The translations under genes were made by a program, and so were the position numbers. This document shows, piece after piece, positions 24,611-35,851 of a stretch of DNA of 64,000 nt; the stretch's first letter is position 1, and each line of letters begins with the position of its first letter. The notes beneath the pieces are model-generated. The model made no database searches. It was not told where the DNA came from and worked only from the letters and a program-made list of their open reading frames with translations. The DNA is from Solen grandis (taxonomy: Eukaryota > Mollusca > Bivalvia > Adapedonta > Solenidae). The DNA is taken from positions 4,411,136 through 4,475,135 of the forward strand of contig CM037792.1 of the NCBI GenBank assembly GCA_021229015.1, read 5' to 3'.

Positions 24611-25164
24611 GAAAATATTGGTAAAGTTTGACCGCATACTGTTGACAAACCATGCATTTCTCAAAATCGCCACACCATATATTTTGTGCGTATGTGTCTT
24701 GCGAATCATATGCAACAAACAAAATTCTCCTATCTCATCTCTGAAAAAAATGGGCACGTTTTTCGTAGACCTACCTTTATTTCATCGTTTTTTTCGAGAT
24801 TTGAACTTTCAACCTCCTGTAGCACGAAAGTTTTATATACGCAAATAATTGAGACGTATCATATTTTATAAAGTTTCTGACAAGGAACACAATACAAAAA
24901 ACCGCATTTGAATCGGACCTCAAATAACAGAGTTATTAGCCCTTAGTCATTTTTACAAAACGCCACCTAGCGGCAAAACTAAGACAAAAATGAAAAATTT
25001 CTCAACGTGAGGATCAAATTCAGATCTTAGGACAAAAGTGGTATTTTTTCTATCATGGTGATATGCCGTTCACAAAAAAAGGTTAGAAAAATAATAATAA
25101 AAATAAAAAAAAAAATAAAACAGAAGAAGAACAATAGGTTTTCGCAAGCGATGCGAAAACCTAA

Positions 25165-26760
25165 CTAGAATCGCAATCAGAATTGCGATATCATCGGTTT
25201 TCGCAATTCAATCACTTTTTTAAGCAACAGAAATTGAAACGTATCATATTAGATCGTTTTAGATTTGGGGCTTTTTTGTGCAAATAAAAATGACAATAAT
25301 TGGTATATGACCTTGACATATTATGCTTGCTTTTTTCTATGATTTTATTTGTTTTATAAAAATGCATAAACAGTGAAATAATGATGAAGATTGAACAAAA
25401 AATAAAGTCAGGAGCAGCAAAAAAGAGGAAACATATGGATATACAATTGTTTGATAAGAGGATCAAACTTTGGACCGATCTTCAAAAACTAAACACCAAT
25501 GGAAAGATCTCTTCACAGACTAAAACTTTTGTTCATATACTTTCTATAAACTATTTTTAGATTTGGAGCTATTTTATGCCGATAAAAATAACAATAACTT
25601 GTATATGACCTTGACCTTTGATATTATCTTGATTTTCGTTTCTATGAATTTATCCGTTTTATAAAAATGCATAAAAAGTGAAATAATGATGAAGATTGAA
25701 CAAAAAATAAAGTCAGGAGCAGCAAAAAAGAGGAAACATATGGATATACAATTGTTTGATAAGAGGATCAAACTTTGGACTGTGGTCATTTGATCAATTG
25801 AAGTCCAATATTCAAAAACTAAACATTAATGGAAAGATCTCTTCAACGACTAAAACTTTTGTTTATATACTCTCTATAAAATATTTTTAGATTTGGAGCT
25901 ATTTTATGCCGATATAAATAATACTAATTGGTATATGACCTTGACCTTTGCATATTATGCTTGATTTTTTTTCTATGATTTTATTTGTTTTATAAAAATG
26001 CATAAACAGTGAAATAATGATGAAGATTGAACAAAAAATAAAGTCAGGAGAAGCAAAAAAGAGGAAACATATGGATATTCAATTGTTTGATAAGAGGATC
26101 AAACTTTGGACTGTGGTCATTTGATCAAATGAAGTCCGATCTTCAAAAACTAAACACCAATGGAAAGAACTCTTCACAGACTAAAACTTTTGTTCATATA
26201 CTTTCTATAAAATATTTTTAGATTCGGAGCTATTTTATGCCGATATAAATAATACTAATTGGTATATGACCTTGACCTTTGCATATTATGCTTGATTTTT
26301 TTCTATGATTTCATTTGTTTTATAAAAATGCATAAACAGTGAAATAATGATGAAGATTGAACAAAAAATAAAGTCAGGAGCAGCAAAAAAGAGGAAACAT
26401 ATGGATATACAATTGTTTGATAAGAGGATCAAACTTTGGACTGTGGTCATTTGATCAAATGAAGTCCGATCTTCAAAAACTAAACACCAATGGAAAGATC
26501 TCTTCACAGCCTAAAACTTTTGTTCATATACTTTCTATAAAATATTTTTAGATTTGGAGCTATTTTATGCCGATATAAATAATACTAATTGGTATATGAC
26601 CTTGACCTTTGCATATTATGGGTAATTTTTTTTCTATGGTTTTAATTTTTTTAAAACTGCATTAACAGTGAAAAAATGATGAAGATTGAATAAAAAATAA
26701 AGTCAGGAGCTGCAAATAACCTTAAAAGTCATGCTTTTAAAATGTTGACTTTTCGAAAAT
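25165..26760 (+). repeat. Tandem array of 330-bp monomers, block 2
   Basis: About four to five more monomers of the same family, the first ones shortened (a GTGGTCATTTGATCAAATG segment is deleted near 25473). The block begins just after a complete 3' terminal hairpin (about 25134-25160), so it is a separate unit rather than a continuation of block 1. Confidence 0.8.
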
Positions 26761-28867
26761 ATTGGTTATGTTTGACCGCGTACTGTGGACAAACCATGCA
26801 TTTCTCAAAATCGCCACACCATATATTTTGTGCGTATATGTCTTGCGAATCATATGCAACAAACAAAATTCTCCTATCTCATTCCTGAAAGACGTGGATA
26901 AATTTTTCGCAGACCTACCCTCATTTCACAGTTTTTTTCGAGATTCGAACATTCAACCTCCTGTAGCACGAAAGTTATATATACGCAACTTTTTGAAAAC
27001 TATCATATTTTATTAAGTAACTGATAAGGAACGCAATGCAAAAAACCGCATTTCAATCGGACTACAAATAACAGAGTTATTAGCCCTTAGTCACTTTTAC
27101 AAAACGCCCCCTAGCGGCAAAATTAAGACAAAAATGAAAATTTTCTCAACGTTAGGATCAAATTCAGAACCTAGGATAAAACTGGTAAAAAAATCAGAAC
27201 TGTGACTGTTTCCTATCTTGTTGATATGCCGTTCACAAAAAAGAGACGGAAAAATAATAATAAAAAAAAAAAAAATAAAACAGAAGAAGAACAATAGGTT
27301 TTCGCCCAGCGATGCGAAAACCTAACTAGAATCGCTAATGCGATATCATCGGTTTTCGCAAAAGCAATTCCATTCAGTTCACGCGTCACATGTTTCGAAA
27401 AACATATTTCTTCGTTCAATGGCTTTTTGAATACTGTTGAATACAGTGATCTTTCAAACATTTTTGTCGCAATGTTTAAGCAGACTTTTTACCAAGAAGA
27501 ATACTTTTAAGTATTACCTGTCTGTTTTTTTACAGACTTCGGGTACTGCAACATTATATGTGTGTGTTGCTTTATGAGGGTGACATACGACAATTGTACT
27601 CGATAAACAATAATTGCAAACGACACACAACAGTATAAAATGACACGCGACAATGCGATATGCCACTAAACATTATAACGAACTAATGTTGCATTGAATT
27701 ACTATCATTTTCATGAAATATCGCATAAATATTTTAGTGTTGTTTCAAATTGATGTCACCAAGGAACAGAATGCAAAAAATTGCATAAAAATCAGACTTT
27801 AATTATTTTAAAAAAAAAACAAAATTGAGTAAAATTTTACTATTAGGTACCTAGAAATGCAGCAAACGGTTCAATGAAGCATACAAGTCGCACTAGTCGA
27901 ACATTCTATTCCTTATATATCACAATTTGAAGCATAAAAACTGATTTACAATTGTTCTAAATAGGATCAAACTTTGGACTGCCGTAAAATGACCAAATCA
28001 AGTCCAATCTTCAAAAACTAAACATCACTGGAAAGGGCTATTGAAGAACTAAAACTTTTGTTTATACTTTCAATAAAATATTTTTTGTTTTGGAGCTATT
28101 TGGAGCCGAATAAAAACACAATTATCGTAATATGACCTTGACCTTTGAAATTTCATTTTAACTTTTTAATTGTGAGGCCCTTTCAAACATAACAATACAT
28201 AACTTGTGAAAATATCATGAAGAATGAACTAAAAATAAAGTCAGGAGCGACAAAAACCATGTTTTTGAAATTTTGATTATTCCTAAAATTAAGTGAAGTT
28301 TGACCGTTTCTAGAGGACAAACCATGCATTTATTAAATTCGCCACCCCATATATTTTGTGCGTATATGTCTTGTAAATCATTTGCAGCAAACAGAATTCT
28401 TCTATCTGATCTCTAACAAAAATGGATAGGTTTTTCGTAGACCTACCCTCATCTGCACAGTTTTTTGCGAGGTTCGAACTTTCAACCTTCCTTTAGTAGC
28501 TCAAAAAGTTTTAGCCACTCATACCTGGAAACTATCATACAAATACTTTCAGCGACACGTACCCTCGAAACCTATCATATTTTATTTGGCTATCAACAAG
28601 GAACAGAATGCAAAAAATCGCATTTGAATCGGACCTCAAATAAGTGAGTTATTAGCCATTAATAAATTTCATGCAAAACGCCCCCTGGCGGGAAAAGTAA
28701 GACATAAATGAAAATTTTCTCAACGTTAGGATCAAGTTCAAATAGGTGGTAATAACTGATTAAAATTTCAAACATGTGACTTTTTTCTATCATGGTGATA
28801 TGCCGTTCACAAAAAAAGGTTAGAAAAATAATAAAAAAAAAAAAAAAATAAAACAGAAGAAGAACAA

Positions 28868-29020
28868 TAGGTTTTCGCACTGCGAGGTGCGAAAACCTAA
28901 AAAAAAATAAAACAGAAGAAGAACAATAGGTTTTCGCACTGCGAGGTGCGAAAACCTAAAAAAAAAAAATAAAACAGAAGAAGAACAATAGGTTTTCGCA
29001 CTGCGAGGTGCGAAAACCTA
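28868..29020 (+). repeat. Three tandem Helitron-like 3' termini (hairpins)
   Basis: A perfect 13-bp hairpin, TAGGTTTTCGCAC and GTGCGAAAACCTA with loop TGCGAG, occurs at 28868-28899, 28927-28958 and 28989-29020. Each copy is preceded by A-rich DNA and AATAAAACAGAAGAAGAACA. Tandem 3' ends are a known by-product of rolling-circle transposition that ignores or restarts at the terminator. Confidence 0.8.
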
Positions 29021-29021
29021 A

Positions 29022-29570
29022 ATAAGCTATATTCGTAAATAACAATTATATTTTGTTCACGAATTCATTAAATAATAAAAAAAAATGGGCATTCGAGTAA
29101 ATACAGCAGTAAAAAATGTCCCGGGAAATAAACAATTACACGAAAGCAACATTTCGGACGATCTTGCATAAGTAGGTAAGTTTTAATTTGTTAGTTTTTA
29201 GACAGGTTAATAAAGCAAACATTGATCAAACATATCGATTACACATATTTTAAAATTATTCCACTTTAATACTGATATAGTCACGAAGCTATATTAAAGG
29301 TATTTACGTCTCTGATATAGTATTTTCACACGTGCATCAAATTATATAACATCGCATGGCGTCTGCTCCTGAAAGTCACGTAGGCCAATATAAAATATAA
29401 AGTAAAAGAAATATAACTAGTGCAATTGGTAAAATATGAAAAAAAATGTACTGCATAATGTGATTTAATGATCCACCATTAATAAACTTAAGCAAATATT
29501 AAATTTATAGACACGAATATTAATTATTTCTGAAATATCGATGGTGTCCCGTAACTTAAACTGTCCAAAA
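29022..29570. other. AT-rich spacer downstream of the array
   Basis: No gene or repeat terminus recognised. Confidence 0.4.
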
Positions 29571-29583
29571 CCACTGGGTGGTT

Positions 29584-29800
29584 CAATACGATATACGTTA
29601 TGCGATTTACGATATACGATTACCGATATACGGTTGCCTTACGATGCAATGCGATACAATCCCGTTCATTATGCCTAATACGATTGAATGCGATAGAATA
29701 CGATTCCATACGTTACGATGCGATCGAGTAATTTTTACGTTACGATACGATGCGATACGAACGATATACGCTATTTTTGACAACTGATACGTTAGCACCA
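29584..29800. repeat. Degenerate GATACGATGC-type minisatellite
   Basis: About 20 imperfect words built from CGATATACG, CGATGCGATACGA and relatives run through this stretch, period near 10-13 bases. Open frames on both strands follow the repeat. Confidence 0.75.

Positions 29801-29802
<2 letters not shown>

Positions 29803-29846
<44 letters not shown>
29803..29846. repeat. (TA)n microsatellite, about 22 repeats
   Basis: An uninterrupted alternating TA run directly follows the GATACG minisatellite and precedes a truncated interspersed repeat. Confidence 0.95.
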
Positions 29847-29848
<2 letters not shown>

Positions 29849-29849
29849 A

Positions 29850-30215
29850 AATCTTTAAACGACATCTCCTCTGAAACTGCTGAACAGAATTTGATTAAAC
29901 TTGGCAGGGATGATCCTTGGGTGAACCATCACAGAAATTGCTAAAATAAACTTGATTCATTTAGAACTCTGGTTGCCATTTCAATGGAAAGAAAAAAAAT
30001 ATGAAAACTTTAAAAATCATCTCCTTCAAAACTACTGGCCAGATTTCAAAATGTTTTAGTACAGATGTTCCTTGGCTAAACCTCTACCAAGTTTGCTAAG
30101 ATTATTTTGATCTGTAAAAAAACATGGCCACCAGGGGCGGGGTTAATTTGCCTTTTATGTATATAGTGAAAACTTTATTTACAAGAATTATGCAGTCAGA
30201 AGTGGTGGGTCACTT
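29850..30215 (+). repeat. Truncated copy of the CACAGATGTTCCTTGG-monomer family
   Basis: Carries AAACGACATCTCCTCTGAAA, GGTTGCCATTTCAATGGAAAG and ACAGATGTTCCTTGGCTAA as in the elements at 12014 and 30994, but lacks the AGCTCACC start; the TA/GATACG tract is in its place. Confidence 0.7.
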
Positions 30216-30228
30216 GCTTGAATTTTTA

Positions 30229-30445
30229 CCCTTTACCTCATACAGACTGATTTTGATTGACAAATAGAGGAGACTGGTAGGAAATGCCAGATCAGGATCT
30301 CCACTGTTTACTTGTACAATATTCTAGCTCTTATCCTACACAAACAGCACTGCAAATTAAAAATCTTGTTTCATGTACCATTCATAGTTTTGTTATAAAT
30401 TGATATTCATCAAGTCATAAACATGAATATTCTTTAGATAAAGGG
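30229..30445. mobile_element. Decayed piggyBac-type MITE
   Basis: Starts CCCTTTACCTCATACAGAC and ends AGATAAAGGG followed by TTAA (30446-30449); the left flank is TTTA. The ends resemble the intact element at 3763-3996, but the inner hairpin is gone and the inverted repeats carry mismatches. Confidence 0.45.
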
Positions 30446-30449
30446 TTAA

Positions 30450-30990
30450 GCATTAAGGTAGTCACCCTGAAAAAATAACAATATAGTTGTGTTATATGTC
30501 AAAAAGGACACATGTATGCAAAATGTTAAAGCAATTAACCATCCAGTTTTAATGCTATCATATTTTTCTGGACAGTATTCCATACTGTATATACATTATT
30601 GCTGTTAAGTACTGTATTTATTTAGTATGTCCAATTAAAATGGGTTTACACTTTCGTTTACACATGTGCAAAATTGGTATTGTAGTCGAATGTAAGTTGT
30701 GAGAGTAATAGTTTTCAGTGACCAGTATTTTTCTATGTGATCGTTTAGGGGTTTCAAATACGTGATTTGTGTTTGTTTTAAATAGTTTCCAGTGTAATTT
30801 ATCATTTTTGATAGATTGTTAGTCAGTAGATGTATGTATTTTAATGATGTGTACATACATATCGGTCATGACCTACTTCTCGCTTTGCTTATCGGTCTGG
30901 ACATTGCACATTTCATGTCCTCTGTATTGAGCTTGTAATTATACATAGTAGTTAATTATTACATGATGGGTAGGATAAGTAATGAGTATT
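30450..30990. other. Unique AT-rich spacer
   Basis: No gene, RNA or repeat terminus recognised. Confidence 0.4.
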
Positions 30991-30993
30991 GTT

Positions 30994-32110
30994 AGCTCAT
31001 CTCAGCACAATGTGCTCAAGTGAGTTATTTTGACCGATGAATGTCCAGCGTTCGTCGTCAACATCTAACTTAAAACGACATTTTCTCTTAAACCAAAGGG
31101 CCAATTTTAAAGACACTTCACAGGAATGTTCCTTGGGTGAAGCCCTTTCATAGTTGCTCAAAGAATTTGATTCCATGCAGAACTCTGGTTGCCATGGCAA
31201 TGGAAAGAAAAAACATGAAAATTTTGAAAATCTTCTCCAAAACTACTGGCAAGATTATTAAGTTATTATTAAGTTATTTGGCACAGATGTTCCTTGGGTA
31301 ACTCTCTACCAAAATTGTTCAAATTATTTTGATCTGTTGAAAAATATGGCCCCTAGAGAGCGGAGCTTGTTTTCCTTATAAGTACATGGTTAAAACTTCA
31401 AATAGCTTCTCCTCTGAAAGTACTGGCTGGATTTCAAAGTTATTTAGCACAGATGTTCCTTAGGGCACTCTTTACCAAGATTGTTCAAATTATTTTGTTC
31501 CGTTAAAAACCATGGCTGCCAAGGGGGCAGAGCTCGTTTTCCTTATATGAATATAGTACAAATTTGAAAAATCTTCTTGGCCAAAAGTACTGGCTGGTTT
31601 TCCAAATTATCTGGCACAGATGTTCCTTAGGTCACTCTCTACCAAGATTTTTCAAATTATTTTGATCCGTTAAAAACCATGGCTGCCAGGGGGCAGAGCC
31701 TGTTTTCCTTATATGAATATAGTACAAATTTGAAAGATCTTCTTGGCCAAAAGTACTGGCTAGATTTCAAAGTTATTTGGCACAGATGTTCCTTAGGTCA
31801 CTCTCTACCCAGATTGTTCAAATTAATTTGATCTTTTGAAAAACATGGCTGCCATGGGGCTGAGTCCGTTTTCATTATATGTATGTATATATTAAAAATT
31901 TCAAAAATCTTTTCCTCCAAAAGTACTCTACCAAGATTGTTCAAATTATTTTGATCTGTTGAAAAATATGGCCCCTAGAGAGCGGAGCTTGTTTTCCTTA
32001 TAAGTATATAGTTAAAACTTCAAATAGCTTCTCCTCCGAAAGTACTGGCTGGAGTTGAAAGTTACTTGGCACAGATGTTCCTTGGCTCACCCTCTACCAA
32101 TATGCGTCTG
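30994..32110 (+). repeat. AGCTCACC-family element with CACAGATGTTCCTTGG monomers, 3'-truncated
   Basis: Opens AGCTCATCTCAGCACAATG with a mutated terminus. About six monomers of about 170 bp follow, each with GGCACAGATGTTCCTT, CTCTACCAAGATTGTTCAAA and TTTTCCTTATA. The GTGAGCGAT...CTCTTGTT end is absent. Confidence 0.75.
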
Positions 32111-32329
32111 GCACATGGTAGTTATAGCCAATTATGAATGCTCTTTAATTGGAGATATTTTTTTTGGTGTGACTACCTTTACAGTCTTACTGTTTGTGTA
32201 GTATGTAAATAATCAGTTGATGCATATGTGTAACTGCATTCGTCTAAATGCTTACTGCTAAGAGACTAGCCACTGGACATTAGATTTACAAGTGATGCAT
32301 AGAATACATTGCAAACGTACACAATGTCA

Positions 32330-32690
32330 TTTACTAACTTGCGTAGATGCACCTTAAAGCTGTATATATAGATTTATAAGTAGTGAGAAGAAAAAACTCA
32401 ATAAGACAACTGAAAAAGTCAATAGAAAGCATACCCTTGTACCCCTGGCATGTATACGCAAGCACTTCTGTTTTAGATGAATGCATTTGTCAGTTACATC
32501 AATCTATTAACTTACTTTGATGCAACTTAAAGCTGTATACATAGACTTATAAGTTGTGAGAAGATACAACTCTATAACATAAATGAAATAGTCAATAGAA
32601 AGCATAACCTTTGCATGTATACACAGGCACTTCTCATTTAGATGAATGCATGTGTAAATTACATCAATGGATTATTTACGTAAATGCCCT
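32330..32690 (+). repeat. Two-copy tandem repeat of about 177 bp
   Basis: AAAGCTGTATA(T/C)ATAGA(T/C)TTATAAG occurs near 32357 and 32532, followed in both by GTCAATAGAAAGCATA and CACTTCT..TTTAGATGAATGCAT. A partial third copy precedes them (about 32215). Non-coding. Confidence 0.7.
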
Positions 32691-32751
32691 TCCATAATGT
32701 AGTACATGTTCATTTTCAATGTTTAGTTTCAAAGAAAAAAATACGAGCTAT

Positions 32752-32815
32752 TGTCGTATCTCCGGCCTCCGCTTCCGAGGCGGACACTCTAATCACACTG
32801 CCACCAGGGATGGTG
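32752..32815 (-). repeat. tRNA-derived SINE head
   Basis: On the minus strand an A-box-like GGCAGTGTGATTAGAGTG is followed by CCGCCTCGGAAGCGG, a 4-bp stem and 7-nt loop resembling an anticodon arm. The B box that should follow is degraded (GGAGATACGACAA). It ends just before the next repeat begins at 32827. Confidence 0.4.
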
Positions 32816-32826
32816 GTTTTGTTTTT

Positions 32827-33538
32827 AGCTCACCTGAGCATAGCTCAGGTTGAGCTTTTGGGATACTTGATTGTCCGTCGTCAGTTGTCCGTCGTCCGTC
32901 ATCCGTCGTCCGTCAACAATTTTGATGTTTACACACTAGAGGCCACAATTTTGATCCAATCTTCCTCAAACTTGGTCAGAATGTTTGTCTTGATGATATC
33001 TTGAACCCTTTCGAAAATGGGTCAGGTTGGATCAAAAAGTAGGTCAGTAGGTCAAATCTTAGAAAAATCTTGTTTACACACTAGAGGCCCCAATTTTGAT
33101 CCAATCTTCCTCAAACTTGGTCAGAATGTTTGTCTTGATGATATCTTGAACCCTTTCGAAAATGGGTCAGGTTGGATCAAAAAGTAGGTCAGTAGGTCAA
33201 ATCTTAGAAAAATCTTGTTTACACATAGAGGCCACAATTTTATCATCTTCCTCAAACTTGGTCAGATGTTTTCTGATGATATCTGAACCTTTGAAATGGG
33301 TGGTGGACAAAAGTAGGTCAGTAGGTCAAATCTTAAACTAGAGGCTACAATTTTAATCTTATCTTCCTCAAACTTGGTCAGATTGTTTTTCATGATGATA
33401 TCTTTTGTGGATGGGGTCAGAAAATTCCTGAACATTGTTTCACCTCATCATCTTAATTCTAAAGCAATCTGTTTTGTATAGGCAATGAATGATACTTTTC
33501 TCAGGTGATCGATCTAGGGCCATCTTGGCCCTCTTGTT
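32827..33538 (+). repeat. AGCTCACCTGAGC-family element, short copy
   Basis: Opens AGCTCACCTGAGCATAGC and closes TCTCAGGTGATCGATCTAGG plus CCCTCTTGTT. The leader has a GTCCGTCGTC run. Two near-identical monomers (from about 32930 and 33070) carry AAGTAGGTCAGTAGGTCAAA; two later monomers are eroded by short deletions. Confidence 0.8.
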
Positions 33539-33539
33539 A

Positions 33540-33980
33540 AACAGTAAGACACTGTTTCTGTTTTATAACTCACATCTTTAAAGCTGTTGGGGAACTTATA
33601 AACAGCTTTCTTATTTAAAAGTTCTGTTATCACAAGACACTAATTGTTCTGGCATAACACCCAGAGTACATGTACATGTATATGCATTAATTAATAGATC
33701 CATATCCCATATGTTTTTCTTGATGAAAGGTGAGTTGTCTAATGACCTAGAAAAATGTTTTACCTCCCAAAAATGAATGTGTGCATAAATTGAATGAAGT
33801 TTCACATATTTCTTTCCAACACTTTTATCTACCTTCCTATACATTTTTTTCAGCCATTACAGTCTTATTTTACATGAAGTTTTGCTTACATAAATCCATA
33901 GTTACTTCTCTCAGCAGTAAGAGTACATTTTCATACCGTGACAAAAAATATGCAGGGGTGTAACTAATAAGTTTTTCTTA
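33540..33980. other. Unique spacer
   Basis: No gene or repeat terminus recognised. Confidence 0.4.
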
Positions 33981-33984
33981 TCTT

Positions 33985-34100
33985 GTGTCATCTGCTGTAA
34001 GCAGAGGTGACACATAGGTGTCATTTTTCTCTCATCTGTCTGTCTTTTCATGTCTGTTTGTAATAAAATTTCCATCATGATTCAGCAGGTGACACATGTT
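33985..34100 (+). repeat. GTGTCATCTGCTGTAAGCAG-type repeat leader
   Basis: GTGTCATCTGCT and AGCAGAGGTGACAC form a hairpin near 33985-34013, followed by CTGTCTGTCTTTTCATGTCTG. This layout (hairpin then CTGTCTGT) resembles the opening of the TATGTCTCCC-type repeats, but the copy is cut off by the next element. Confidence 0.5.
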
Positions 34101-34106
34101 GTTTTT

Positions 34107-35250
34107 AGCTCACCTAAACACATGATTAGCTATTGTGATCGCCTTTTGTCCGGCGTCTGTCATCCTTGCATGCGTGTGTCAACAATTTCCTTTAAACAAC
34201 ATCTCCTTCCAAACCGCCATATGGATTTTAACCAAACTTCACAGGAATCATCCTTGTGATGCCCTCTATCAAAGTTGTTCAAATTATTTTGATTGGTTGA
34301 AAAGGTAGGTCACAGGAGCTAAAAATAGATTTTGAAAATGCAAACTTTGAAAATCTTTTTCTGCAAAAAAAAAATCTTTTTCAGAAAAATCTTCTTCTCA
34401 GAAACCGAACTGCAAGGCCAAGAGCTTAGATATTTAATGTGTAGCCTATACCAAGGTAGTTCAAATCATGACCCTGAGGTCAAAAAATCTTCTCAGAAAA
34501 ATTTTCTCAGAAACCACATGGCCTGGAGCTTAGATATATTTTTTTGTGTAGCATTGTCTAGTGAGCTTCTACCAAGGTTGTTCAAATCATGACCCTCATT
34601 GGGTCAGATTTGGCCCCACCCCAGGGGTCACTTGATTTTACATAGTCTTATATAGGAAAAAAACTTGAAAAATCTTCTTCTCAGAAACCACAAAGCCTGG
34701 AGTTTAGATATTTGGTGTGAAGCATTGTCTAGTGAACCTCTACCAAGGTTGTTCAAATCATGACCCTGGGGTACAAATTTGGCCCTGCCCCAGGGGTCAC
34801 TTGATTTTACATAGGCTTATATAGGAAAATAATTGGAAAAATCTTCTTCTCAGAAACCACAAAGCCTGGAGTTTAGATATTTGGTGGTTAGCTTTTGCTA
34901 GTGAGCCTCTACCAAGGTTGTTCAAATCATGTCCCTGGGGTCAAAATTGGCTCCGCCCCAATGTCACTTGATTTAACATAGACTTGCGTGGAAAAAAAAC
35001 AACCTAGAAATATCTTCTCCTCAGAAACCACAAGGCCTGGAGTTCAGATATTTTGTGTTTAACATTGCCTTATGGACATCTAACAAGTATGTTCAAATCA
35101 TTGGCCCTGCCGCAGGGGTCACTTTATTTACATAGACTTACATAGGAAAGATTTTTAAAAGATAACCTTGTCAGAAACCACAAGATCATTGGTTTAGATA
35201 TGTAACATGGCCATGTGGACCTGAACCAAGTTTTCAAATCATGGCCCAGG
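34107..35250 (+). repeat. AGCTCACC-family element with GACCCTGGGGTC monomers, 3'-truncated
   Basis: Opens AGCTCACCTAAACACATGA, then GTGATCGCCTTTTGTCCGGC. About six to seven monomers of 150-170 bp follow, each with TCAGAAACCACAA-GCCTGG, TTAGATATTTGGTG, CTACCAAGGTTGTTCAAATC and CCCCAGGGGTCAC. The usual 3' terminus is not seen. Confidence 0.8.
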
Positions 35251-35849
35251 GGTCAAAATGGTCCCAAGATAGGGTTAACTTAGTAGTTGTGTATGACGTC
35301 AGTCACACCAACTATAGTACTACATTTTCAACTCAGGTTCTCCTAGATTTAAAACCGAATAACCTCTCAATAATGTAAATATGATCGAACAATTGTATAT
35401 ATCTCTACAACATAAGTATACTAGTATTAAGCAAAAATGCTGAGGAATCAATGCTGTATCAAAAATAAATACTTACCGACTAAATCGCCTGTGACATAAA
35501 AACATTATAGGACTTATTTTTCTATGCTGATGTTACCTCAATTGAATGATGTAACTGTTTTTGTCACATGATCACTTTACCAAGCACACGAATATAGTTT
35601 GTTTTGATGCAAAGGTGGCTTGCAAATAAATTTGATAGTAAATGTGCAGCGTTCGGTCATTTTAGGCTGTTACAATAACCCATGAGAAGTCCAAAACAAA
35701 TCATTGTGACATACTAATAATCACATCAATCTATTGACCTCAGATATCTCCAAGGGTTATTTTCTTACACTAAAAAATGACTGAAACCTGCATATCTACT
35801 ATCAAAAATGAGTTCAGAGCCTCTGACCTGTGCAGAAAATTTGCACAAT
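35251..35849. other. Unique spacer
   Basis: No gene recognised. An open frame starting at 35777 runs into the mobile element beginning at 35852 and is not a credible gene. Confidence 0.4.
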
Positions 35850-35851
35850 TA

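Larger units (their letters stand above)
18161..29021 (+). mobile_element. Higher-order array of five Helitron/Helentron-like units
   Basis: Five head-to-tail units begin at about 18178, 20571, 22951, 25165 and 27326, each opening CTAGAATCGC or a variant and leading into ATCATCGGTTTTCGC. Complete 3' ends read ACAGAAGAAGAACAATAGG followed by a hairpin of TTTTCGC and GCGAAAA arms, then CCTAA. A 3' hairpin just before CTAA fits the CTRR rule of Helitron-type elements, and internal tandem monomers fit the non-autonomous Helentron-associated elements known in bivalves. Assignment is by inference: no Rep/helicase gene is present. Unit lengths are about 2393, 2380, 2214, 2161 and 1696 bp. Open frames inside repeat unit to unit and are not genes. 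Confidence 0.6.

Noticed and set aside
23146..26507. Recurring minus-strand frame with a hydrophobic FLFFAAP stretch in each 330-bp monomer
   Set aside because: The period is divisible by three, so one chance frame is copied by the repeat. There is no promoter, start context or non-repeat homologue, and some monomers break it by indels.
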